This document shows positions 9,112-17,876 of a DNA stretch of 64,000 nucleotides, piece by piece. The position numbers were made by a program, and so were the translations under genes. The DNA comes from Caldilineaceae bacterium. GTDB lineage: Bacteria > Chloroflexota > Anaerolineae > Caldilineales > Caldilineaceae. Positions within the stretch are counted from its first letter, which is position 1. The number at the start of each line of letters is the position of its first letter. The stretch covers positions 1 to 64,000 of the forward strand of contig JAPOVP010000087.1 in NCBI GenBank assembly GCA_026708085.1, written 5' to 3'. Under the pieces are notes generated by a model. It was given only the letters and a program-made list of their open reading frames with translations. It had not been told where the DNA came from and made no database searches.

Positions 9112-9194
9112 AATCGTTTTTGCCCCACCGCCGGCGCAGTTCAAGGGGATCGCCGGCTACAGGAGACAGTTGTTTACACCTCAGGAATCTAGTG

Positions 9195-10157
9195 ATGCCC
9201 AAAGTCGTTTTCTTTACCAATCTGGCCAGCGAACTGGCCGAGCAGGTTATTGCCCCGGCTCCCAAGGAGTGGGAGGTATCGGTCCTACCGCATAATCTGC
9301 CTGTGTCGGAAAAGACCGACCGGGCCTCTGACGCCGACTTTCTGATTCTGTTTCCCGGCTCCCTGGAAGAGGCGGTATTGCGGTCGGCGCCTAAACTGAA
9401 ACTGGTCCAGCTTGTCAGCGCGGGATTCGATCGCATGCCGATCGCCCTTTTGGACGAGCTAGAAATCCCGCTCTCCAACAACGGGGGCACGAATTCGATC
9501 GACGTGGCGGAGCACACGTTTGCCCTGATATTGAGCGTATACAGGCGTCTGACCGAGATGGACCGCAATGTGCGAAGCAATGGTTGGAATGCTATCGACA
9601 GCGGAATGACAACCTTTACCGTTCACGGAAAGACGGTCGGTATAGTCGGGCTCGGCTATATCGGCAGGGAGGTAGCAAAACGGCTGGTCCCTTTCCAGGC
9701 GCATGTTCTCTACTTTGACCCAATTCCGGCCCCGGCGGAAGTGGAGCGCAGTCTGCAGGTGGAGCGGGTCTCATTGGATGAATTGCTGGCGCGTTCAGAT
9801 ATTGTCACTTTGCATGTACCCTTGAATGACCATACCCGACATCTTATCGGCCCGGCGGAGCTCAAGCGCATGAAGTCCAGCGCCATTCTTGTAAACACCT
9901 GCCGCGGTCCGGTCGTTGATGAAGAGGCTCTCATAGAAACTCTGCGCAGTGGGAGAATCGGCGCGGCAGGGCTGGACGTGCTGAGAGACGAACCAACCGA
10001 CCCGGACAACCCGATTCTGCAATTGGAGAATGTAATTTTCTCCCCGCATATTGCCGGCGTCACCTACGATACCTGGCAGCGCCGCGGGCGGTTCATTTTT
10101 GACAACCTGCAGCGAGTCTGGGCAGGGCAAGAGCCGCTGGCCAGGGTTGGCTCGTAG
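9195..10157 (+). CDS. D-isomer-specific 2-hydroxyacid dehydrogenase
   Basis: A 320-residue NAD(P)-dependent dehydrogenase. The Rossmann motif GLGYIG is at 152-157. The catalytic triad of the family is visible: Arg237 (NTCRGPVV), Glu266 (LRDEP) and His285 (SPHIAG). The N-terminal substrate domain is short and normal for the glyoxylate/hydroxypyruvate or phosphoglycerate dehydrogenase-like group. The frame is open from 9093, but the ATG at 9195 matches the family start and has AGGA about 8 bases before it. Placed last in the sugar-acid cluster, it may reduce or oxidise a 2-keto or 2-hydroxy acid. A terminator-like hairpin follows at 10279. Confidence 0.87.
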   Translation: MPKVVFFTNLASELAEQVIAPAPKEWEVSVLPHNLPVSEKTDRASDADFLILFPGSLEEAVLRSAPKLKLVQLVSAGFDRMPIALLDELEIPLSNNGGTNSIDVAEHTFALILSVYRRLTEMDRNVRSNGWNAIDSGMTTFTVHGKTVGIVGLGYIGREVAKRLVPFQAHVLYFDPIPAPAEVERSLQVERVSLDELLARSDIVTLHVPLNDHTRHLIGPAELKRMKSSAILVNTCRGPVVDEEALIETLRSGRIGAAGLDVLRDEPTDPDNPILQLENVIFSPHIAGVTYDTWQRRGRFIFDNLQRVWAGQEPLARVGS

Positions 10158-10228
10158 CGGTTACTACACTTACGGTCGATTCCCCTTCTCGCGGTCTTTG
10201 CAGGTGTCGGAACTGAACCCCGTTTCCT

Positions 10229-10257
10229 TTGCCGTTCGGTGGAGCGGCTGTTATACT
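10229..10257 (+). promoter_or_regulatory. Predicted promoter upstream of the MoxR gene
   Basis: TTGCCG at 10229-10234 and TATACT at 10252-10257 are separated by 17 bases. A TG at 10249-10250 makes an extended -10. The expected start is near 10264, only about 15 bases before the hairpin at 10279-10295. Confidence 0.55.
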
Positions 10258-10278
10258 CCCTCAAACGCCGGCCCAACT

Positions 10279-10304
10279 GCCCGCTTTGTGCGGGCTCTCT
10301 TTTT
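10279..10304 (+). terminator. Intrinsic terminator or leader attenuator before moxR
   Basis: GCCCGC and GCGGGC pair across a TTTGT loop, followed by TCTCTTTTT. It can end transcription of the sugar-acid operon. It also lies directly downstream of a good promoter, so it could attenuate the MoxR transcript. Confidence 0.6.
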
Positions 10305-10444
10305 CAGGTCTTCTCTGACGGGCTGAACCGACCCATCCAGCCAGCCGCAAACCTGGACGGTCGGTGTCAGGAAGGCGGCTGCTTTTCCTCGACTGCTCCG
10401 AGCCGGACTGGATTGCCTGCTTTGCGGTCGACCAAGGAGAATTC

Positions 10445-11542
10445 ATGTCAGACATCGCCTATGTACAGAACCTTGCTCAGCGTCTGCGGGAGAACGTAGC
10501 GCAGGTCATCGTTGGCAAGGACGAGGTCGTTGATCAGCTGCTGGTGGCCCTCTTCTGTGAAGGTCACGTGCTGCTGGAAGATGTGCCCGGGATCGGCAAG
10601 ACGATGCTGGCGAAAACGCTGGCAGCCTCGTTGGGCATCAGTTTTCAACGCATCCAGTTTACGCCGGACCTGCTTCCGTCCGACATAGTGGGCGTCAGTG
10701 TCTATAACCGCAAAACAGACGATTTTGAATACCGGCCCGGCCCGGTTCTGGCCGGCATCGTCCTTGCAGACGAGATTAACCGCGCCGGCCCACGCACGCA
10801 GAGCGCCCTGTTGGAGGCGATGGAAGAGCGCCATGTCACCGTGGACGGCGTCAGCCATGCGCTACCCTACCCATTCTTCCTGATGGCGACTCAGAATCCG
10901 GTTGAACTGGCGGGCACGTTTCCTCTGCCGGAAGCCCAGATGGACCGCTTCCTGATTCAGCTGGCGCTGGGCTATCCGGAACGAGAAGAGGAGCGCCTGA
11001 TTCTGCACCGGTTTCGAGCAGACAATCCACTGAACCGCGTCAGGGCTATTGTTGAGGCTGACGACATCCGACAGGCGGTAGCAGTTTGCCGCGATGTCTT
11101 TGTTCACCCTGTCCTGGAGGACTATCTTCTTGATATTGTGCAGGCTACGCGAGAGGACGGCGCGCTCGATCTCGGCGTCAGTCCGCGTGGCAGTCTTGCT
11201 TTCTATCGCACGGTCCAGGCCCTGGCCGCGATCCAGGGGCGGACTTACGTTACGCCGGACGACATACAGCAGCTGGCCCCACCGGTTCTTCGCCACCGTT
11301 TGATCCCCGGCCCGGACACACGTCTGCATGGAAGATCGGTCGCCAGCGTTCTGGAGGGAATCATTCAGTCTGTGACCGTTCCCGTAGAGGAGAACTGGCA
11401 GGAGGGCCCTGGCATCACAGAACCGTCTGACCCCATTGGCACATTCGGTGAGGACCTGGAGCAGGAGCTGGAGGCCGCCGTGTCGCCGGAAGCCACGGTC
11501 AACGGCCCGCCGGCTGATGAGCGAAGCTCTATTTCGGGCTGA
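10445..11542 (+). CDS. MoxR-family AAA+ ATPase
   Basis: A 365-residue chaperone-like ATPase. Walker A is GIGKT at residues 49-53 (EDVPGIGKTMLAK) and Walker B is LADEINRA. The MoxR hallmark TQNPVELAGTFPLPEAQ is present with sensor and arginine motifs, followed by a C-terminal lid and an acidic tail. AAGGAGA lies 4 bases before the chosen ATG at 10445, although the frame is open from 10364. MoxR proteins typically act with DUF58 and membrane proteins in the maturation of complexes or envelope processes. The stop overlaps the DUF58 start by one base. Confidence 0.9.
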   Translation: MSDIAYVQNLAQRLRENVAQVIVGKDEVVDQLLVALFCEGHVLLEDVPGIGKTMLAKTLAASLGISFQRIQFTPDLLPSDIVGVSVYNRKTDDFEYRPGPVLAGIVLADEINRAGPRTQSALLEAMEERHVTVDGVSHALPYPFFLMATQNPVELAGTFPLPEAQMDRFLIQLALGYPEREEERLILHRFRADNPLNRVRAIVEADDIRQAVAVCRDVFVHPVLEDYLLDIVQATREDGALDLGVSPRGSLAFYRTVQALAAIQGRTYVTPDDIQQLAPPVLRHRLIPGPDTRLHGRSVASVLEGIIQSVTVPVEENWQEGPGITEPSDPIGTFGEDLEQELEAAVSPEATVNGPPADERSSISG

Positions 11543-12789
11543 TGGGGCGCTCTGGTTGGACGGCCGCAGTCTTTATACTGATTTTGGCGCTTGCCACGCG
11601 CAACAGCCTGATCTTCACCATGGCGCTGATCATGGGTCTGCTTGGGCTGGTTGTATGGCTGTGGAGCCGCTACAGTCTTTCCGAGGTGACCTACAGGCGC
11701 CGCTTCGAGGTCGACCATCTCTTTTTTGGCGAAGAAACCGACCTGCATTTGGAGGTGACTAACGCGAAGCCGCTGCCACTGGCTTGGCTGCGCTGCGAGG
11801 ATGACATTCCGGTTGCCCTCGGTTTGGATCCGGAGGAACGGGCGAGGCACTATCTGCCAACACGCCGGATCCTTGTCAACCTCTTTTCTCTCGGTATCTA
11901 CCAGCGGGTGATCCGCCGCTACACTGTCACGGGCACGCAGCGAGGGGCCTGGAGATTCGGGCCAGTTCAACTTGTCTGCGGCGACATTTTTGGATTTAGG
12001 AGCCAGTTCACGGAGTTTCCACAGACTTCACTGCTTCTGGTCTATCCGCGGATGTACACATTGCCCGAACTGGGGCTTGAAGCCCGTCATCCGTTTGGGG
12101 ACCACCAGAGCCAGAACCGGCTGATCGAAGACCCACTGCGAATAAGCGGTGTCCGTGAGTATCTCCCCGGCGACAACTTTCGCCACATTCACTGGAAAGC
12201 TACAGCCCGCCGCCAGGAGCTTCAAACTAAGCTGTTCGAGCCTTCCGCTTCCCGCCCGCTGGCGATTTTTGTCAATATCCGTACCTTTCAACACCGTTTT
12301 GAAGGGGTGGATCCGGAACTGCGCGAATTTGCCATCAGCGTGGGCGCGTCGATCGCCCGCTGGGCGCAGATGCAAGGTGAGGAGTTTGGCGTTTTCGCAA
12401 ACAGCATGATGTACGCGGGCCGGCGCGTGCGCGTGTTGCCGGGCGCGCACCCCAGGCAGCTTACCAGCGTCCTGGAAGCGCTGGCCTACTGCGTGGGCGT
12501 GCCCCATACGACGATAGAGAGGGTCCTGCAGCAGGAGGTGGACCATCTTCGTACCGGTGCATCGATAGTGCTTGTCAGCGCGACTCTGTCGGATAATCTT
12601 CGCCGTATGCTCATTGATCTGCAGAGGCGGGGATTTGCGGTCACGCTGTTGGGAATTGGCGGGCTAACTCTCGACAGAGCTATTCCCGGTGTCGCCTTCC
12701 AGCAATTGTCGCAGCAGGTGCTAAATGAGTTGACGGTTGACGACGAAGTGGAGACGCCCGAACTGGAGGCACCGGTTGCGGCGGGCTGA
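11542..12789 (+). CDS. DUF58 domain protein
   Basis: A 415-residue protein with two short N-terminal membrane segments (about residues 5-20 and 24-42) and a beta-rich part. The DUF58 core is at about 200-235 and reads GVREYLPGDNFRHIHWKATA in this copy. A von Willebrand A-like region follows. DUF58 proteins are regular partners of MoxR ATPases, and the two genes overlap at TGATG. The C-terminal end is acidic. The cellular role is not known beyond the MoxR association. Confidence 0.88.
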   Translation: MGRSGWTAAVFILILALATRNSLIFTMALIMGLLGLVVWLWSRYSLSEVTYRRRFEVDHLFFGEETDLHLEVTNAKPLPLAWLRCEDDIPVALGLDPEERARHYLPTRRILVNLFSLGIYQRVIRRYTVTGTQRGAWRFGPVQLVCGDIFGFRSQFTEFPQTSLLLVYPRMYTLPELGLEARHPFGDHQSQNRLIEDPLRISGVREYLPGDNFRHIHWKATARRQELQTKLFEPSASRPLAIFVNIRTFQHRFEGVDPELREFAISVGASIARWAQMQGEEFGVFANSMMYAGRRVRVLPGAHPRQLTSVLEALAYCVGVPHTTIERVLQQEVDHLRTGASIVLVSATLSDNLRRMLIDLQRRGFAVTLLGIGGLTLDRAIPGVAFQQLSQQVLNELTVDDEVETPELEAPVAAG

Positions 12790-12888
12790 CGCCCGTGTGG
12801 CGACAACAGGGAGACGGGGAAGCTGACACAAGAGGATTCAACCGACTTGCGCCTCGTATCTTTGGTTTACCTTCTAAGAATCTGACTG

Positions 12889-14484
12889 ATGAATTCGCAG
12901 ATTGCTGTGCCTTGGAGGCATGCCGAGTGGAATAGCGTTGACGGTCTACTGCTGCCGGCACTCGTCGGGGTCATGCGCTTCTGTTGGATCTGGCCTTGGA
13001 TGCTAATGCTGCAGGGATTTCTGTCCCCCTCGCTGGACATGCCCCTGATGGCCCCCTGGATGGTGATCGCCCTGCCGATGTTCAGCTTTACGTTTGCACG
13101 CTGGACCATGCCGACACTGTCAGAGCGGAGGGATTTTCGAAGGACGAATCAGATACGGCAGCATATTGCCACATTTGGTGTTGCGGCAATCCTGTTTCTG
13201 CTGTGGGTCCGTTTTCTGCGGCCTGAATTCTGGTTGGTGGACCTGCGCTGGCTGATAGCCGCGGGATACGATCTGATTTACTGGGACGCCATTCCAGTTG
13301 AAGTTCCCGCAACGCTTCTCTTTCTGCTTCTTGGCATCTTTCTATGGCTGCGTGGGGCATTGGACGGGCATGGACAGTACCGGCATGAAGAGATCTGGAG
13401 GGCGTTTCTCTTTGGGGGCGCTGCGCTGGTGCTGTTTGCGTGGATCGTTCCTCCGGGACCAGCGGTGGAGCAGTCGGGAGCGGCTGGGGACCCTTATACG
13501 TCAGCCGGGGGGCAGCTTTCCAATTCCATCTGGCTGATGTTGCTCTTCGCTGCCTCGGGGCTATCGGGGCTGGGCGTCGCCAATTTGGGGAAATCGGGCG
13601 GGTGGCGGCGCCGGGCGCGCGTGGCTAAGCTGATCCCCAACCGCGGCTGGATGGTCGGTATCGCCATGACCATCTGCGTGATGTTGGGTATGGCGCTGCT
13701 GGTCGGGTTAGTCTTCCAGCCGGAGGATGCGGCCATCTTATGGAAGGCGCTAGGGCTGATCTGGCAGGGCGTGAGCACGGTTCTGATCTGGATCATTACG
13801 ATTGTCGCGTACCCAATCTTCATTTTGGTCGAGTTCCTGATACGATTGCTGCGAAGTCTTTTTGGCGACCGTTCACAGGAAACTGAAGGAAACGAACTTG
13901 CCCAGCCCCCCACGCCGGAGCCGATGCCTGAACCCCCGGAGAGGGCTGTGGAGGCGATGCCTGAGCCATTCCGCTGGGTTGCCCTGCTTGTCGTGGCGGC
14001 AGGGGTCTTCATTATTTTCATGCTTGTCCTGCGCCAGCTGAGAAGCAGTCCGGAAGAGGAGAGCGACGAGGTGCGGGAATCGGTCCTAACAGCCAGCCTG
14101 CTGCAGTCTCAGCTTGCCGAATTGTGGGCGCGGCTGCGTTCGCGGTTCGGCCCTCCACCGGAGGAACCGGACCCGTTTCTGTCATTGGAAGGGGAGAGCG
14201 ACACGCGACGACTGATACGTCTGATCTATCAGCGGCTGCTGGAAGCTGCTCAAATGCGAAATGCACCCAGGTTACAGGGTGAGACGCCCAACACCTACGG
14301 AGGTCGCCTCGCCGCCCGGCCCGGTTTTGAGGGAGGGCTCGTGCAGACAATCACTGACGCTTACGACGAGGCCCGCTATGGAGATGAGCCGCCTTCCGAG
14401 CAGACCGCATCAGCTGCGTCAGAAGCGTGGCAGGAAATGGTGTCCGACCTGACCCCTGACGAACCTGACGAAGCAGCGTCATAG
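12889..14484 (+). CDS. Membrane protein with C-terminal DUF4129
   Basis: A 531-residue polytopic protein. Hydrophobic segments lie in about residues 35-75, 100-120, 135-155, 170-190, 210-232, 253-280 and 285-320, with another near 364-384. A Pro/Glu-rich linker sits at 330-360. The C-terminal cytosolic region (about 430-500) has RRLIRLIYQRLLEAA and later RYGDEPPSE, typical of DUF4129, which is found next to transglutaminase and MoxR/DUF58 genes. No transglutaminase gene is present here. It follows DUF58 by 99 bases and has no strong Shine-Dalgarno. Confidence 0.75.
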   Translation: MNSQIAVPWRHAEWNSVDGLLLPALVGVMRFCWIWPWMLMLQGFLSPSLDMPLMAPWMVIALPMFSFTFARWTMPTLSERRDFRRTNQIRQHIATFGVAAILFLLWVRFLRPEFWLVDLRWLIAAGYDLIYWDAIPVEVPATLLFLLLGIFLWLRGALDGHGQYRHEEIWRAFLFGGAALVLFAWIVPPGPAVEQSGAAGDPYTSAGGQLSNSIWLMLLFAASGLSGLGVANLGKSGGWRRRARVAKLIPNRGWMVGIAMTICVMLGMALLVGLVFQPEDAAILWKALGLIWQGVSTVLIWIITIVAYPIFILVEFLIRLLRSLFGDRSQETEGNELAQPPTPEPMPEPPERAVEAMPEPFRWVALLVVAAGVFIIFMLVLRQLRSSPEEESDEVRESVLTASLLQSQLAELWARLRSRFGPPPEEPDPFLSLEGESDTRRLIRLIYQRLLEAAQMRNAPRLQGETPNTYGGRLAARPGFEGGLVQTITDAYDEARYGDEPPSEQTASAASEAWQEMVSDLTPDEPDEAAS

Positions 14485-14542
14485 CACGACGCGCGACGGT
14501 TGTTTTGGCGTTACTCAATTTGCCCTGTCGGGAGTATTTGCT

Positions 14543-16093
14543 ATGAACGGCGCACAGGCACTCATTCGCACTCTGTTTGACGGCGGTGTGGAAACTTGCT
14601 TCATGAATCCGGGCACGTCGGAGATGCACTTTGTGGCCGCGTTGGACTCGGTGCCGCAGATGCACTCGGTCCTGTGCCTGTTTGAGGGTGTCGCAACCGG
14701 TTGCGCAGACGGTTATGCACGCATGACCGGCAAACCGGCGGCGACGCTTTTGCACTTGGGGCCGGGACTGGGCAATGGCATCTCCAATTTGCACAACGGA
14801 CGCAAGGCCCACTCGCCGATCGTCAACATTGTAGGCGATCACGCGACCTATCACCTTAAGTATGATGCGCCGCTGACATCGGATATCGAGGGGCTGGCCC
14901 GCCCGGTATCGGGATGGGTGCGTACATCGCCCAACTCACGCGTAGTTGCAGAGGACGGAGCAGCGGCCATCGCGGCCGCATGTACGCCTCCGGGACAGGT
15001 GGCTACACTCATACTGCCGGCGGATACAGCCTGGGGCAGTGCGGATGGTCCGGCTGCCCCCCAGAGCGCTCCGGCTATGGCTGCGGTGCCAGAGAATCGT
15101 ATCTCGGACATCGGGCAATTGTTGCGACGGGGAGAAGAGACTGTTTTTCTTGTAGGCGACCAGGTAATGAGTAGCGCGGGGGTCAGCGAGCTTGTGTGCC
15201 AGATCGCAGCGGGTACGAACGCTCGGGTTGTGGGGAATCGAGCGGCGGCACGGGTTGCGAGGGGCGCGGGACGTCCCGTTCTTGCCCGTCTTCCTTACCC
15301 GGTCGAACAGGCGGTCTCCCTTTTGGCGGGCGCACGACACCTGGTCCTGGTCGGCGCCAAGGATCCGGTGGGTTTTTTCGCCTACCCGGGCGGCCCCAGC
15401 AGGTTAGCTCCACCAGACGCGGAGATCCATTTGCTGGTCGCCGAGGATGAGGATGTACCTGCCGCGCTCGATGCGCTGAGTGAAGAGTTGGGAACGCCGG
15501 CGACGCCACCCGCCGTTGCTTGTTTCGAGAGGCCAAATCTGCCGACAGGTGAACTCACGCCGGAGGCGGTTTGGACCTCTCTTTGCGCGCTTATGCCGGA
15601 GAACGCAATCGTGGCCGATGAGTCGGTTACCTGCGGTCGGCAGGCCTATCCACATACGGAGACGGCTCCGCCACATGACTGGCTTCACGTGACGGGAGGG
15701 TCCATCGGTCAGGGCTTGCCGGCAGCCACGGGCGCTGCGGTGGCCTGCCCCGACCGGCAGGTGTTCGCCATGGAGGGCGACGGCTCCGGCATGTACACGT
15801 TGCAGGCGCTTTGGACGCAGGCGCGCGAGTCGTTGAACGTCGTGAACGTCATCTTCGCCAACCGCAGTTACCGCATATTGCAGGGCGAACTCTTGAATGT
15901 GGGAGGCGAGGCTGAACCAGGCCCCCATGCGCAAGCGATGATGCGGCTTGACTCTCCTGATTTGAACTGGGTGTCCATGTCCGAGGGCATGGGCGTCCCG
16001 GCGGTCCGCGTTCAGAGCGCCGAGGCATTCACCGCGGCGCTCCGTCGTGGGATTGAGGAGCCGGGGCCGATGCTGATTGAGGCGATGATTTGA
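14543..16093 (+). CDS. ThDP-dependent enzyme, benzoylformate decarboxylase/acetolactate synthase-like
   Basis: A 516-residue enzyme of the IlvB/MdlC superfamily. Glu48 (LCLFEGVATGCADGYARM) activates the cofactor. GDGSGMYTLQ at 412 with FANRSY about 28 residues on binds the ThDP-Mg2+. The length and the GSGMYT signature recall MdlC-like decarboxylases more than true acetolactate synthase. A GGGAGT Shine-Dalgarno precedes the ATG. It differs clearly from the other ThDP enzyme at 2992, so they are not recent duplicates. The substrate cannot be assigned. Confidence 0.82.
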   Translation: MNGAQALIRTLFDGGVETCFMNPGTSEMHFVAALDSVPQMHSVLCLFEGVATGCADGYARMTGKPAATLLHLGPGLGNGISNLHNGRKAHSPIVNIVGDHATYHLKYDAPLTSDIEGLARPVSGWVRTSPNSRVVAEDGAAAIAAACTPPGQVATLILPADTAWGSADGPAAPQSAPAMAAVPENRISDIGQLLRRGEETVFLVGDQVMSSAGVSELVCQIAAGTNARVVGNRAAARVARGAGRPVLARLPYPVEQAVSLLAGARHLVLVGAKDPVGFFAYPGGPSRLAPPDAEIHLLVAEDEDVPAALDALSEELGTPATPPAVACFERPNLPTGELTPEAVWTSLCALMPENAIVADESVTCGRQAYPHTETAPPHDWLHVTGGSIGQGLPAATGAAVACPDRQVFAMEGDGSGMYTLQALWTQARESLNVVNVIFANRSYRILQGELLNVGGEAEPGPHAQAMMRLDSPDLNWVSMSEGMGVPAVRVQSAEAFTAALRRGIEEPGPMLIEAMI

Positions 16094-16105
16094 CGGAAAT
16101 CAGAC

Positions 16106-16132
16106 GGCGAAGGGGGACTGATCCCCTTCGCC
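16106..16132 (+). terminator. Perfect hairpin after the second ThDP gene
   Basis: GGCGAAGGGG pairs perfectly with CCCCTTCGCC over a 7-base loop, directly after the stop codon. No U-tract follows (TTGGGC), so intrinsic termination is uncertain and an mRNA end-stabilising role is possible. Confidence 0.5.
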
Positions 16133-16154
16133 TTGGGCTCTCACCCTACCGGCT

Positions 16155-17822
16155 ATGCAGGGATTTGATTCACACCGTTCGGCTGGAGACGCGGTAGCGC
16201 TGGTGCTTGAGGCCTTCATGGCCGAGCGCAGGCCGGTCTATATAGTCGGCGGGGCGGTTCGGGATCATCTGCTGGGCATCTCCACGATCCCCGGCTGGCC
16301 CAGGTCGACTCCAGACGGGAATCTTCACGACGCGGACGGCACCCGTTCTCAATCCCAAATCCCAACCTCCACTACGGATCTAGACCTGGTCCTGAGCGGA
16401 CCGGTCTTGCCCCTAGCGCGACGCGTGGCGGACAGGCTCGGCTGGGCCTATTATCCCCTTGACGTAAAGAGAGATGTCGCCCGGCTGATTGGGAAAAGTG
16501 TTGACGGCCAACGGATTGAGTGTGATGCCGCCGCGTTGCGAGGCGACTTGCGGTCCGATCTGCTGGCGCGTGACTTCAGTTCCAACGCGCTGGCGCTGAA
16601 GCTTGCGGCGGACAGTTCGCCGCAGCTTATCGACGAATGCGGCGGCGTTTCTGACGTGGCCTCTCACACGCTGAGGCGGGTTTCCGATGAGAGTCTGAGC
16701 GACGACCCGATCAGGCTATTGCGCGCTGTGCGGCTGTCGGCTCAACTTGGTTTTACGATAGAGGGCGGTACGCGGCAGCAGATTTCAGAACTGGCCGGGA
16801 CAGTCAACGCTGTCAGCGTCGAACGCCTGCGGCAAGAGATGTGGAAGCTACTGGACTGCTTGCGACCTGATGACGGCGTCAGGGAACTGGATGCGCTGGG
16901 ACTGCTGACGCCTCTCTTGCCCGAAGTCAAAGCGCTGCAGGGCGTAGAGCAGTCGTCGCGCCATCATCTGGATGCCTACGAACACAGCCTGCTGGCGGCT
17001 CGCTACGCCGCGGAATTGCGAGACTGGCTGCGCGGGGGTCCTCCGCCGGAGGACTGCATACTGGCACAGTCTCTTGGGCCCTGGACTGAGGGTTTGCGGC
17101 TTCATTTTTGCGAAGAAATCGCGGCCGGTCACGACCGGTCGGGATGGCTCGTTTGGCATGCGCTGCTGCACGATACGGGCAAGGCCAGAAGCCCCGCTGT
17201 GGATAGTGGGATTGGCGCTAGACGGCAGTCCGACGCGGGGCACCAGGAACTGAGCGCTGAGATAGCAGCTAGTCGCGTTAGATCCTTCCGTTTCAGCAGG
17301 CGAGAGGTCCTCCTGGCAGAGAGCGTTGCGAGGATGCACAGCGTTCCTCGCAGGCTGGTCAATGCGCTTCCCAAGGATGAAGAGCATATCGGCCCGCGGG
17401 CAGCCTTTCGCTTTTTTCGCGACGCGGGCAGCGTGGTGGCAGGGCATCAGTTCGTGCATGGATTGGGGTCGGACGGCCCTCGGCAGCCACTCGACGGGCT
17501 GGACGTGACGCTTCAGGCAGTTTCCGATCTGCAAGCGACTGGGCTTGAGCGAGGAGATGTTTGGAGCCGGTTTCTCAAGGCCGTGGAGGGTCTTTTCCGC
17601 TATTCATTTTCGCGGCCAGCGGAACACCTGGCGGCGCCGCTGGTGGATGGCCACAGTCTGATGGAATATCTGGGGCTGGCGCCAGGGCCAATCGTCGGGA
17701 CAGTTCTAGGGGAACTGGCGGAGGCCCAGGCATCGGGGGCTATCGCCAACGTTGAAGAGGCCCTGAAGCTGGCAGAAAACCTGTTAGCGGGAGATGCCGA
17801 TCAGAGAGAGTCGGGGGCTTGA
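16155..17822 (+). CDS. cca: CCA-adding tRNA nucleotidyltransferase with HD domain
   Basis: It adds or repairs the 3'-CCA of tRNAs (poly(A) polymerase/CCA family, class II). The nucleotidyltransferase head has GGAVRDHLLG at residues 32-41 and the DLDLV carboxylates at 75-79, then LLARDFSSNALAL and RLLRAVRLSAQLGF. A central HD region has LLHDTGKA near residue 340. About 30 extra residues, rich in Ser, Thr, Pro and Asp, lie between GGAVRD and DLD, where the family normally has fewer than 10. The protein is 555 residues, longer than usual. Nearby genes are unrelated. Confidence 0.87.
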   Translation: MQGFDSHRSAGDAVALVLEAFMAERRPVYIVGGAVRDHLLGISTIPGWPRSTPDGNLHDADGTRSQSQIPTSTTDLDLVLSGPVLPLARRVADRLGWAYYPLDVKRDVARLIGKSVDGQRIECDAAALRGDLRSDLLARDFSSNALALKLAADSSPQLIDECGGVSDVASHTLRRVSDESLSDDPIRLLRAVRLSAQLGFTIEGGTRQQISELAGTVNAVSVERLRQEMWKLLDCLRPDDGVRELDALGLLTPLLPEVKALQGVEQSSRHHLDAYEHSLLAARYAAELRDWLRGGPPPEDCILAQSLGPWTEGLRLHFCEEIAAGHDRSGWLVWHALLHDTGKARSPAVDSGIGARRQSDAGHQELSAEIAASRVRSFRFSRREVLLAESVARMHSVPRRLVNALPKDEEHIGPRAAFRFFRDAGSVVAGHQFVHGLGSDGPRQPLDGLDVTLQAVSDLQATGLERGDVWSRFLKAVEGLFRYSFSRPAEHLAAPLVDGHSLMEYLGLAPGPIVGTVLGELAEAQASGAIANVEEALKLAENLLAGDADQRESGA

Positions 17823-17876
17823 GCCTGCTACTTCCTGGGGTTTTGTGACACCACAAAAGGGGTTACTTCATGCTGC

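Noticed and set aside
2992-16093. The two ThDP enzymes as subunits of one acetolactate synthase.
   Set aside because: Each is a full-length catalytic protein with its own Glu and GDG motif, and no regulatory subunit gene is present.
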